From: Armatimonadota bacterium
Lineage (GTDB): Bacteria > Sysuimicrobiota > Sysuimicrobiia > Sysuimicrobiales > JACQTN01
DNA: 5,932 bases
Reading direction: 5' to 3'
Assembly: GCA_016210785.1 (NCBI GenBank)
Contig: JACQTN010000548.1
Span: 1 to 5,932 of the forward strand
Positions within the stretch are counted from its first letter, which is position 1. Every line of letters starts with the position of its first letter. Shown piece by piece: positions 1 to 5,932 of this stretch. Made by a program: the position numbers and the translations under genes. The notes below the pieces were generated by a model. The model had not been told where the DNA came from and did not search any database. It saw nothing but the letters and a program-made list of their open reading frames with translations.

Positions 1-11
1 ATTGTTGCGTT

Positions 12-34
12 CGCCCTGAGCCTGTCGAAGGGCG
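12..34. repeat. REP-like stem-loop just after the last permease gene
   Basis: Arms CGCCCT (12-17) and AGGGCG (29-34) are perfect complements around an 11-base loop. The central part, CTGAGCCTGTCGAAG, resembles a stem-loop repeat that I recall as dispersed between genes in many high-GC bacteria, where the outer arm bases vary but stay complementary. It begins 3 bases beyond the dppC-type stop codon on the transcribed side. There is no T-run after it on the minus strand, so it is not a standard intrinsic terminator. It could still stabilise the mRNA 3' end or stop readthrough. Membership of a repeat family is from memory, not from a search. Confidence 0.6.
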
Positions 35-37
35 CGG

Positions 38-934
38 CTATCTTCTCAGCCGCGGGTCAAGGACGTCCCGGATCCCGTCCCCCAGCAGGTTGAACCCCAG
101 CACCACCAGGGCGATGCACAGCCCGGGCAGCGTGGCCAGCCACCACTGATCTTGCAGGTAGCTGCGCCCGTCGCTGACCATCGCGCCCCACTCCGGGCTG
201 GGCGGCTGCGCGCCCAGCCCCAGGAATCCCAGCGCCGCCGCGGTGAGCACGATGGTCCCCATGCGCAGCGTCAGCCGGACGATGATGGGGGACAGGCAGT
301 TGGGCAGGACATGGCGGCCCATGACGCGCCGGTCGCTGGCGCCGATGCCCCGCGCCGCCTCCACGTACTCCAGGTTTCGCGTCCGCAGCGCCTCCGCCCG
401 CGCCAGCCGCGCATACACCGTCCAGTCCACCAGCGCGATGGCGAAGATCATGTTGGGAAGGCTCGGTCCCAGCGCGGCGGCAAAGGCCATGGCCAGGATC
501 AGGCTGGGAAAGGCTAAGAACATGTCGGTCAGGCGCATCAGCACCTCGTCCAGCCAGCCGCCGAAGTAGCCGGCCACCAGGCCCAGCGTGGTGCCGATGG
601 TCCCGGCCAGCAGCGAGACGATGGCCACGATCAGCAGCACCAGGCGCGCCCCCCACACCACGCGGCTGAAGATGTCCCGGCCGAACTGATCGGTGCCGAA
701 GAGGTGCTGGGGCGACGGCGGCTGTAGCTTGCGGGCGAAGTCCTGCGCGATGGGATCGTAGGGCGCCAGCGCCGGGGCCAGCAGCGCGACCAGCAAGAGC
801 AGCAGGATGACGGCGGTGCCGCCGGCAGAAAGCGGGCTGCGCAGCCAGCGGCGCAGGGCGCGCCGGGTCTCGCCCGGCTGGGCGCGCCGGTGATCGCCGG
901 TACGCGCAGGCCAGTTACGGGGCACGACGCTCAT
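38..934 (-). CDS. Peptide/nickel-type ABC transporter permease, DppC/OppC family
   Basis: This is an inner-membrane channel subunit that pairs with the DppB-type permease encoded just upstream and takes substrate from the binding protein. The protein has 298 residues, usual for the family. It has a basic cytoplasmic N-terminus, a first membrane helix at about 38-58 ending in APYDP, and the family signature HLFGTDQFGRDIFSRVVWGAR (about 77-97, written here as HLFGTDQFGRD then IFSRVVWGAR). Further helices lie at about 98-122 and 137-158. The ATPase-contact EAA loop is YVEAARGIGAS (190-200), followed by RHVLPN, and the typical LGFLGLGAQPPSPEWG lies near 235-250. I chose the ATG at 934 because GGGAGGGG (941-948) sits 6 bases upstream. 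A GTG at 994 is in frame and would add 20 residues, but it falls in the loop of a small hairpin (984-999). The gap to the upstream permease is 89 bases. The substrate (peptide, nickel or other) cannot be read from this subunit. Confidence 0.95.
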   Translation of the reverse strand: MSVVPRNWPARTGDHRRAQPGETRRALRRWLRSPLSAGGTAVILLLLLVALLAPALAPYDPIAQDFARKLQPPSPQHLFGTDQFGRDIFSRVVWGARLVLLIVAIVSLLAGTIGTTLGLVAGYFGGWLDEVLMRLTDMFLAFPSLILAMAFAAALGPSLPNMIFAIALVDWTVYARLARAEALRTRNLEYVEAARGIGASDRRVMGRHVLPNCLSPIIVRLTLRMGTIVLTAAALGFLGLGAQPPSPEWGAMVSDGRSYLQDQWWLATLPGLCIALVVLGFNLLGDGIRDVLDPRLRR

Positions 935-940
935 CGGTTG

Positions 941-948
941 CCCCTCCC
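941..948 (-). promoter_or_regulatory. Ribosome binding site of the DppC-type permease
   Basis: GGGAGGGG on the minus strand lies 6 bases before the ATG at 934. It is stronger than the site in front of the alternative GTG at 994 (GGAG, 4 bases away), and it decides the start chosen here. Confidence 0.7.
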
Positions 949-1023
949 GCCGCGCGCCGCCCACCGCGCGGCCCACGGGTCTCGCGACCGCCACGTCGCT
1001 CCGCGGGCGGCGACCCCGTCCAC

Positions 1024-2034
1024 TCAGACCCTCATGCGCGGATCCAGCGCCGCGTAGCCGATGTCCACCACCAGGTTCACCAGGCTGTACACCACGGCGA
1101 TGTAGAGGGTGGCGCCCATCACCGCCGGGTAGTCCAGGGCGATGTAGCCCTGCGTGATGTAGCGGCCCAGCCCAGGCCAGGCGAAGATCGTCTCCGTGAG
1201 CACCGCGCCCTCCAGCAGGCCGCCGAAGACGAGGCCGATGATGGTCACCGTGGGGATGATGGCGTTGCGCAGGGCGTGGCGCAGCAGCACCACGCGCTCG
1301 GTCAATCCCTTCGCCCGCGCCGTGCGGATGTAATCCTGTAGCAGCACGTCCAGCATCCCCGAGCGCGAGATGCGGGCGATGGTGGCGGTGGCGGCGTAGC
1401 CCAGCACCAGGGCGGGCATCACCAGGTGGGCCAGCGCGTTCCAGAACGCCTCGCGGTTGGCCGACAGCAGGCTGTCCACCAACAGCAGGCCGGTGCGGGG
1501 CTCAGGCGGCAGGACCGTGATGTCGAGACGCCCCGGCCCGGGCAGCAGGCCCACTCTGTAGTACAGCAGCAGCAACAGCAGCAGCCCGGTCCAGAAGACC
1601 GGCTGGGAGACGCCGATGATGGAGAAGAGGCGGGCGAAGTGGTCGGGCCAGCGGTTGCGCGTGACCGCGGAGATGATCCCCAGCGGAAGCCCGATTACCA
1701 CGGCGAGAATGATGGCCGCCACCGCCAGCTCCAGTGTGGCGGGAAAGAACTGGCGGATGTCCCGCCAGACCGGCCGGCCGGTGCGCAGCGACGTGCCCAG
1801 GTCACCCCGCACCACGCCCAGCATGAAGTCGGCGAACTGCTGGGAGAGCGGTTTGTCCAGGCCCAACTGGCGCCGCAGGTCCGCGATCTTGTCGGGCGGC
1901 GCATTCTGGCCCAGGATGGCGCCCACAGGGTCGGCGGGGATGACGTGGGAGACGACGAACGTGATGACCAGCACGCCGAGGACGACCACCGCCATCAGCA
2001 GCAGCCGCCGCATGACGTACGTCGCCAGGTTCAC
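1024..2034 (-). CDS. Peptide/nickel-type ABC transporter permease, DppB/OppB family
   Basis: This is the first of two channel-forming membrane subunits of a family 5 ABC importer. Its 336 residues match the usual family length. The N-terminus MNLATYVMRRLLLM leads into helix 1 (about 9-30), followed by the conserved SHVIPADP segment. A periplasmic stretch carries the family motif GDLGTS (77-82). Helices follow at about 100-122, 136-158 and 202-222. The EAA loop contacting the ATPase is YIRTARAKGL (235-244) with RHALRNAIIP (252-261). The last helices lie at about 262-283 and 307-327, and the end ALDPRMRV is typical. The start is a GTG with GGTGAG (2041-2046) 6 bases upstream. A downstream ATG at 2013 has no such site and would trim the residues before RRLL. 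It lies 232 bases after the binding-protein gene, an unusually long gap for such operons. Confidence 0.95.
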   Translation of the reverse strand: MNLATYVMRRLLLMAVVVLGVLVITFVVSHVIPADPVGAILGQNAPPDKIADLRRQLGLDKPLSQQFADFMLGVVRGDLGTSLRTGRPVWRDIRQFFPATLELAVAAIILAVVIGLPLGIISAVTRNRWPDHFARLFSIIGVSQPVFWTGLLLLLLLYYRVGLLPGPGRLDITVLPPEPRTGLLLVDSLLSANREAFWNALAHLVMPALVLGYAATATIARISRSGMLDVLLQDYIRTARAKGLTERVVLLRHALRNAIIPTVTIIGLVFGGLLEGAVLTETIFAWPGLGRYITQGYIALDYPAVMGATLYIAVVYSLVNLVVDIGYAALDPRMRV

Positions 2035-2040
2035 GGGCCG

Positions 2041-2046
2041 CTCACC
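2041..2046 (-). promoter_or_regulatory. Ribosome binding site of the DppB-type permease
   Basis: GGTGAG on the minus strand lies 6 bases before the GTG codon at 2034 and supports GTG rather than the internal ATG as the start. Confidence 0.55.
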
Positions 2047-2084
2047 ACCGTTGGAAGGCGCGCCTCACAAAGCCGGGAACCACC

Positions 2085-2103
2085 GCCTCCTGAGGCCGGA
2101 GGC
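2085..2103. other. Small hairpin near the permease start
   Basis: GCCTCC (2085-2090) and GGAGGC (2098-2103) are perfect complements around a 7-base loop. It lies about 50 bases before the DppB-type start within the structured gap. A second, weaker hairpin, CGGC-TTT-GCCG, sits at 2120-2130. These may be part of the same repeat-like insert as the two larger hairpins; no function can be assigned. Confidence 0.35.
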
Positions 2104-2183
2104 CGTTCATGCGCAGGGACGGCTTTGCCGAGCCCGAGCATCGCGTACGTATCGGAATCCGCACTATCGCGGGTGGAGGGTTG

Positions 2184-2208
2184 GGGAGGAGGCGAAGGGC
2201 CTCCCCCC
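2184..2208 (-). other. 10-bp hairpin in the binding-protein/permease gap
   Basis: GGGAGGAGGC (2184-2193) pairs with GCCTCCCCCC (2199-2208) around a 5-base loop. The single mismatch in DNA (A2187/C2205) becomes a G-U pair in RNA copied from the minus strand, so the fold is complete only in the operon transcript direction. No T-run follows. It is the second of two strong hairpins after the binding-protein stop codon. Confidence 0.5.
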
Positions 2209-2225
2209 GTCGGACACTTGGTGAA

Positions 2226-2254
2226 GGGTGGAGTGGCGCGAAGCCACTCCACCC
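2226..2254 (-). other. Perfect 12-bp hairpin after the binding-protein gene
   Basis: GGGTGGAGTGGC (2226-2237) and GCCACTCCACCC (2243-2254) are exact complements with a 5-base loop, TTCGC on the transcribed strand. Three more pairs (2223-2225 with 2259-2261) are possible across a 4-base bulge. It starts 12 bases after the binding-protein TAG. No T-run follows, so a plain intrinsic terminator is unlikely. By analogy with the structured malE-malF gap, it may protect the upstream mRNA 3' end so that binding protein is made in excess over permease. That role is inferred. Confidence 0.6.
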
Positions 2255-2266
2255 AACCTTCATAGG

Positions 2267-3862
2267 CTAGTCCTTGCGTACCCGCGTGTAGTCGAAGTCC
2301 ATCGTGCCGAGGGCCGCGGCATCTTCCCAGCCCTTCACGCTGCCGCGGTACGCCCAGTACTCCAGGCGTTGCACGATGATGGCGTACGGCCCCTTGTTCA
2401 GCACGTGGTCGGTGAGCTGCTTGTACATCTGCGCCCGCTTCCGGGGGTCGGGCTCCAGCACCGCCTTGTTGGCCAGGTCACTGGCGGCGTCGTCGCTCCA
2501 CGCGTTCCGGAAGGCGATCTGCCGCGTCTTGTAATCGGCGAAGGGCTTGGCCAGGGCGTCGGGATCGGGGTAGTCTACACCCCAGCCCGCGAAGACCATC
2601 TCGTGCCCCTGGGCGCGATACTTGGGGAAGAGCTGGGCGCCCGGCAGCTGGCTGACTTTGACGCGGATGCCGACCCGGGCCAGGTCGCTCTGCAGCTTCA
2701 CGCCCACGTCGGGGTTGGGTGCCACCGGCGTGAGGATCAACTCCGCGTCGAAGCCGTTCGGGTACCCTGCCTCCGCCAGCAGCTTTCTCGCCCGGCCCAG
2801 GTCGGGCTTGATCAGCGCGGGGTTGTAGCCCAGGTACCCCCTGGGGATGATGGTGTGCAGCTTGATCCCCAGCCCGCGGTAAATATTGTTAATGATCCCG
2901 TCGTAGTCGATCGAGAGACGCACCGCCTGCCGGACGCGCTCGTCGCTGAAGGGCTTGAACTTCACGTTCATGCCCACGTAGCTGTAACCGTGGGCCGGCG
3001 TCATGAAGATGCCCACGCCAGGCCGGCGGTCCTTGCGCATCTCGTCCACCATCTCCGGCCTCAGGTTCCAGGCCACGTCCACGTCGCCGCGCTCCAGCAG
3101 CAGGCGCTGCGTGGTCGGTTCCGGCACGTCGCGGATGATGATACGCTTGACGGGCGGCACGCCTTTCCAGTACCGTTCGTTGACGATGAGATCCACGATC
3201 TCGTTGCGCTCCCAGCGGATGAGCCGGTACGGTCCGGAGCCCGCGCTGTGGTCCTTCATCCAGTTGGTGGCCCACTCCCCGTCGCGCAGGTGCTGCTCCA
3301 CCACCGAGGGGTCGACCACCGCGGCCACGGGGAAGGCGAGCACTGAGAGCACCAGGTTGGGCGCGAAGGCATGGCTGAGCGTGAGCTGCACGTTGTGCTC
3401 GTCGAGGGCGCGAATGGTCTGGTCCGCGTTCTGCGCGGTGAAGCCGAGCTGGGTGATCACCCAGGCCGGCGTCTTGTTCATCCTCACGGCGCGGCGCAGG
3501 GAGTAGACGACCGCCTCGGCGTTGATGGGGCGCCCGCTGGGGAACTGCAGCCTGGGCCGCAGGGTGAAGGTCCAGGTCTTCCCGTCCTCTGAACGCGTGA
3601 ACTTCTCCGCGAGCTCCGGCTTGACCGCCATCGTGCCTCGCTCCATCACCAGCTCCACCAGGTTGTCGTAGAGCTGGTCCACGATGACGGCGCCGATGAC
3701 CTCGTAGACGACCGCCGGGTCCATGGTGATGAGATCGCCGGTGTTCTGGGCGATCACCAGAGTGTTGCGGTCGGTGGCACCCTGTGTGGCGGGGAGGGCG
3801 ACGCCCAGCGCCAGCGTCCCGGCGACGAGCAGACTCACCAGGATGCGTACGTGTGCTCGCAT
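2267..3862 (-). CDS. Periplasmic peptide-binding protein of an ABC importer (family 5, DppA/OppA-like)
   Basis: This is the extracytoplasmic solute-binding protein that captures substrate and delivers it to the two permeases encoded downstream. The protein has 531 residues, usual for family 5. Residues 1 to about 29 form a Sec signal peptide (basic MRAHVR, hydrophobic core LVSLLVAGTLALGVAL, cleavage probably near TQGA). There is no cysteine, hence no lipid anchor. The mature part begins NTLVIAQNTGDLITMDPA. Family marks are DGKTWTFTLRPRLQFPSG (93-110), AGSGPYRLIRWERNE (207-221), ERYWKG (229-234) and DERVRQAVRLSIDYDGI (307-323). GWGVDYPDPDAL (426-437) aligns with the region whose aspartate binds the peptide amino group in DppA/OppA. 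This favours peptides over nickel, but ligand choice in this family is hard to predict. The ATG at 3862 has a near-ideal ribosome binding site. It lies 125 bases after the kbl-type gene and is on the same strand. Confidence 0.93.
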   Translation of the reverse strand: MRAHVRILVSLLVAGTLALGVALPATQGATDRNTLVIAQNTGDLITMDPAVVYEVIGAVIVDQLYDNLVELVMERGTMAVKPELAEKFTRSEDGKTWTFTLRPRLQFPSGRPINAEAVVYSLRRAVRMNKTPAWVITQLGFTAQNADQTIRALDEHNVQLTLSHAFAPNLVLSVLAFPVAAVVDPSVVEQHLRDGEWATNWMKDHSAGSGPYRLIRWERNEIVDLIVNERYWKGVPPVKRIIIRDVPEPTTQRLLLERGDVDVAWNLRPEMVDEMRKDRRPGVGIFMTPAHGYSYVGMNVKFKPFSDERVRQAVRLSIDYDGIINNIYRGLGIKLHTIIPRGYLGYNPALIKPDLGRARKLLAEAGYPNGFDAELILTPVAPNPDVGVKLQSDLARVGIRVKVSQLPGAQLFPKYRAQGHEMVFAGWGVDYPDPDALAKPFADYKTRQIAFRNAWSDDAASDLANKAVLEPDPRKRAQMYKQLTDHVLNKGPYAIIVQRLEYWAYRGSVKGWEDAAALGTMDFDYTRVRKD

Positions 3863-3867
3863 CTATT

Positions 3868-3879
3868 GATCACCGCCTT
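3868..3879 (-). promoter_or_regulatory. Near-perfect extended ribosome binding site of the binding-protein gene
   Basis: AAGGCGGTGATC on the minus strand matches 11 of 12 bases of AAGGAGGTGATC, the complement of the usual 16S rRNA 3' end. It ends 5 bases before the ATG at 3862. Strong initiation suits a binding protein needed in excess of its permeases. Confidence 0.7.
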
Positions 3880-3901
3880 GTCATGAGATCTGGTCGGTGC
3901 A

Positions 3902-3924
3902 GTTCGACCGTATCTACGTTCGAC
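3902..3924. repeat. Paired GTTCGAC direct repeats upstream of the binding-protein gene
   Basis: GTTCGAC occurs at 3902-3908 and again at 3918-3924, 16 bases apart, about 40-60 bases before the binding-protein start. Between them the minus strand reads TAGATA, a poor -10-like match (3 of 6). The repeats could be a regulator site or chance. No convincing -35 element is visible at the right spacing. Confidence 0.25.
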
Positions 3925-3955
3925 ACCGCCCGCATCACACCTGCGGGGCCGCGCG

Positions 3956-3974
3956 CCCGGGCGACCCGCCCGGG
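3956..3974. other. GC-only hairpin after the kbl-type gene
   Basis: CCCGGGC (3956-3962) and GCCCGGG (3968-3974) form a perfect 7-bp stem with a 5-base loop, starting 13 bases beyond the kbl-type TAG on the transcribed side. No T-run follows on the minus strand (next bases CGCGCGGCC). It may weaken, but probably does not fully block, readthrough into the binding-protein gene. Confidence 0.45.
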
Positions 3975-3987
3975 TTATGCGGTCCAG

Positions 3988-5169
<1,182 letters not shown>

Positions 5170-5177
5170 CGCACGAG

Positions 5178-5183
5178 CCTCCC
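5178..5183 (-). promoter_or_regulatory. Ribosome binding site of the kbl-type gene
   Basis: GGGAGG on the minus strand is 8 bases before the ATG at 5169 and supports this start. A small hairpin, AGCGGT-GCACT-ACCGCT (5191-5207), lies 7 bases further upstream in the leader. Confidence 0.6.
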
Positions 5184-5301
5184 GTTGTCCAGCGGTGCAC
5201 TACCGCTCTCGTTCCCGTCTTGTTTTGTGTTCTTCGGCGTGGGGGTGGGGTCCTGGGGCAGGGCGGTAAGCAGAGACTCGAGCGTCGCGGACAGACCACG
5301 T

Positions 5302-5312
5302 AGTATAATACT
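5302..5312. promoter_or_regulatory. AT-rich palindrome with -10-like sequences on both strands
   Basis: AGTATAATACT is a perfect palindrome about its central base. It contains TATAAT on the plus strand (5304-5309) and TATTAT or TATACT on the minus strand. It is the most AT-rich spot of the divergent gap. No good -35 stands 16-18 bases away on either strand, so promoter activity is a guess. If used, leaders would be roughly 125-130 bases to the kbl-type start and about 175 to the DUF4258 start. Confidence 0.3.
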
Positions 5313-5392
5313 TGACGAGCGGCCGTACAGGAACCGGCGGAATCCTGATTGCGCCTGCGATTGCGAAGGAGACGTCGTCGGGAGTTGCCGGG

Positions 5393-5424
5393 TTAGGCTG
5401 ACACATCCGGTGTGTTAAGCTGAT
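5393..5424. repeat. Direct repeats TTARGCTGAY around an inverted repeat
   Basis: TTAGGCTGAC (5393-5402) and TTAAGCTGAT (5415-5424) match at 8 of 10 bases and are 22 bases apart, about two helical turns. Between and overlapping them, ACACA (5401-5405) and TGTGT (5411-5415) form an inverted repeat around TCCGG. It lies about 70-100 bases before the DUF4258 start and could be an operator for that gene pair. The function is inferred from layout only. Confidence 0.3.
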
Positions 5425-5491
5425 CGGTCTAGTCACGAGTTCGCCCTTGAAAGGGCAAAGTCACGCACTACGAAGCGGACGCGATCACAAG

Positions 5492-5815
5492 ATGAGCGAT
5501 ACGTTTCGTCGGATCGTCGACCTCGTCCATGACGGGGAGGTTCGGATCTCGGCGCACGGATACGACGAGATGGCGGAGGATGGTATCCTTACCGGTGAGG
5601 TGATCGACGGTGTCGGAGCCGCAGTCGTGGTTGAGGACTACCCCACCTACCCCAAGGGGCCGTGTGCTCTCGTCCTTCAGTGGGATAGAAGGGGAAGTCC
5701 AATCCACGTAGTCTGGGGTATCCCGAGAGGGCAGACGTCGCCGGCGGTGCTGGTTACTGCCTATCGACCGGAGCCGGCTCGCTGGGCTGAGGATTTCCGG
5801 CGGAGGAGGCAATGA
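5492..5815 (+). CDS. DUF4258 domain protein, possible toxin of a toxin-antitoxin pair
   Basis: This is a small cytoplasmic protein of 107 residues with no membrane segment. It fits the DUF4258 pattern: an N-terminal helix (MSDTFRRIVDLVHDG), a strand and His-containing helix ISAHGYDEMAEDGIL (19-33) equivalent to the usual H-x-x-x-x-M-x-x-x-x-I, a central strand with ALVLQWDRRGSPIHVVWGI (59-77), and the closing VLVTAYRPEPARW (87-99). DUF4258 proteins are often thought to be RelE/ParE-like and found in toxin-like loci, but their activity is largely untested. I chose the ATG at 5492; it has no clear ribosome binding site. An in-frame TTG at 5447 would add 15 residues unlike the family. Its stop overlaps the next start as ATGA, so the two genes are translated together. 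It is transcribed away from the metabolic block. Confidence 0.75.
   Translation: MSDTFRRIVDLVHDGEVRISAHGYDEMAEDGILTGEVIDGVGAAVVVEDYPTYPKGPCALVLQWDRRGSPIHVVWGIPRGQTSPAVLVTAYRPEPARWAEDFRRRRQ
5802..5809 (+). promoter_or_regulatory. Ribosome binding site of the second small gene
   Basis: GGAGGAGG lies inside the end of the DUF4258 coding region, with GGAGG 5 bases before the ATG at 5812. It is much stronger than anything in front of the DUF4258 gene itself, so the second protein may be made in larger amounts, as expected of an antitoxin. Confidence 0.65.
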
Positions 5816-5932
5816 ACACGAGGCGTCATACCAAGTTCGTCCGCGAGGGCCCGTACGCGGCAGAGGTGGATGTCGAGCTGGTCGAAGAGGGCAACGGCTG
5901 GTCACCGTATCTCTCTCTCGATGACGCACGCA
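5812..5932 (+). CDS. Small protein following DUF4258, possible antitoxin (partial, cut by window end)
   Basis: Only the first 40 codons are visible: MNTRRHTKFVREG, then PYAAEVDVELVEEGNGW, then SPYLSLDDAR. The ATG overlaps the DUF4258 stop by ATGA and has a strong ribosome binding site. The visible part predicts two or three beta strands (FVREGPYAAEVDVELVEE) and then a WSPYLSLDDA turn and helix start. I recall short proteins of about 70 residues with this N-terminus lying directly after DUF4258 genes, usually unnamed, but cannot confirm this here. By position it would be the antitoxin. No DNA-binding motif and no cysteine (so no zinc finger) is seen in the visible part. Confidence 0.7.
   Translation, partial: MNTRRHTKFVREGPYAAEVDVELVEEGNGWSPYLSLDDAR

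Larger units (their letters stand above)
5170..5491. other. Divergent intergenic region between the kbl-type and DUF4258 genes
   Basis: These 322 bases separate the leftward block from the rightward small genes and must hold the promoters of one or both. Seen in it: the kbl ribosome binding site, a hairpin at 5191-5207, an AT-rich palindrome at 5302-5312, a direct/inverted repeat cluster at 5393-5424, and a small hairpin GCCCT-TGAA-AGGGC at 5443-5456 whose right part overlaps a TTGAAA (-35-like) at 5447-5452. I see no convincing gene. Frames running through it are extensions of shadows of the kbl-type gene. No riboswitch that I can recognise is present. Confidence 0.6.

Noticed and set aside
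935..994. N-terminal extension of the DppC-type permease from a GTG at 994
   Set aside because: The extra 20 residues are low-complexity and basic. The GTG lies in a hairpin loop (984-999), and the ATG at 934 has the stronger ribosome binding site. It cannot be fully excluded.
2031..2263. Two overlapping minus-strand frames of 73 codons in the binding-protein/permease gap
   Set aside because: They read straight through the hairpins, have repetitive Pro/Gly/Ser-rich products and no ribosome binding site. The region is better explained as structured non-coding or repeat DNA.
2228..3346. Long plus-strand open frame (372 codons) opposite the binding-protein gene
   Set aside because: It is antisense to a clear family 5 binding protein, rich in His, Val, Arg and Gly with no recognisable domain, as expected of a shadow frame in high-GC DNA.
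3956..3974. Intrinsic terminator after the kbl-type gene
   Set aside because: The stem is strong but no T-run follows on the transcribed strand, so it is listed only as a hairpin.
5170..5300. Glycine or threonine-responsive riboswitch in the kbl-type leader
   Set aside because: Apart from one 6-bp hairpin, I see no conserved riboswitch core or paired architecture in this leader.
5312..5317. TTGACG as a -35 box for a plus-strand promoter
   Set aside because: The sequence 15-19 bases downstream is GC-rich (around CGGCGG) with no -10-like element.
5468..5929. Minus-strand open frame opposite the DUF4258 gene
   Set aside because: The plus strand shows a recognisable domain and an ATGA overlap with a well-spaced ribosome binding site; the minus frame shows neither.

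Overview
The window is high-GC bacterial DNA, with mostly G/C third codon positions, ATG and GTG starts and clear Shine-Dalgarno sites. It holds one leftward block of four genes and, divergent from it at the right end, a small rightward pair. The peptide-binding protein has a Sec-type signal peptide but no lipobox cysteine. This fits a free periplasmic protein of a two-membraned bacterium, but the sequence alone does not fix the phylum. No phage, insertion sequence, CRISPR, tRNA or rRNA was seen.

The leftward block, in order of transcription, has four genes. First is a PLP-dependent alpha-oxoamine synthase of the glycine C-acetyltransferase (Kbl) type (5169-3988). Next is a family 5 extracellular peptide-binding protein (3862-2267). 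Then come a DppB/OppB-type permease (2034-1024) and a DppC/OppC-type permease (934-38). The last three form the binding protein and membrane channel of a peptide/nickel-type ABC importer. The ATPase genes are not in the window and may lie beyond its left edge. A Kbl-type enzyme next to a peptide importer suggests peptide uptake feeding amino-acid (threonine/glycine) breakdown, but this is inference from position.

The gaps hold more structure than simple spacers. A REP-like stem-loop lies just past the last permease gene (12-34). The 232-base gap between the binding-protein and first permease genes carries two strong hairpins, one with a perfect 12-bp stem, and no convincing gene. A GC-only hairpin lies between the kbl-type gene and the binding-protein gene.

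The divergent gap 5170-5491 contains one AT-rich palindrome with -10-like sequences on both strands and, nearer the rightward genes, a pair of direct repeats around an inverted repeat. The rightward pair is a DUF4258 protein (5492-5815) overlapping by ATGA a second small gene cut by the window end (5812-5932). The layout resembles a toxin-antitoxin pair but is not proven to be one. The window is mostly an ordinary metabolic and transport locus. The most interesting parts are the intergenic hairpins, the small-gene pair, and an atypical glycine-loop motif in the Kbl-type enzyme.
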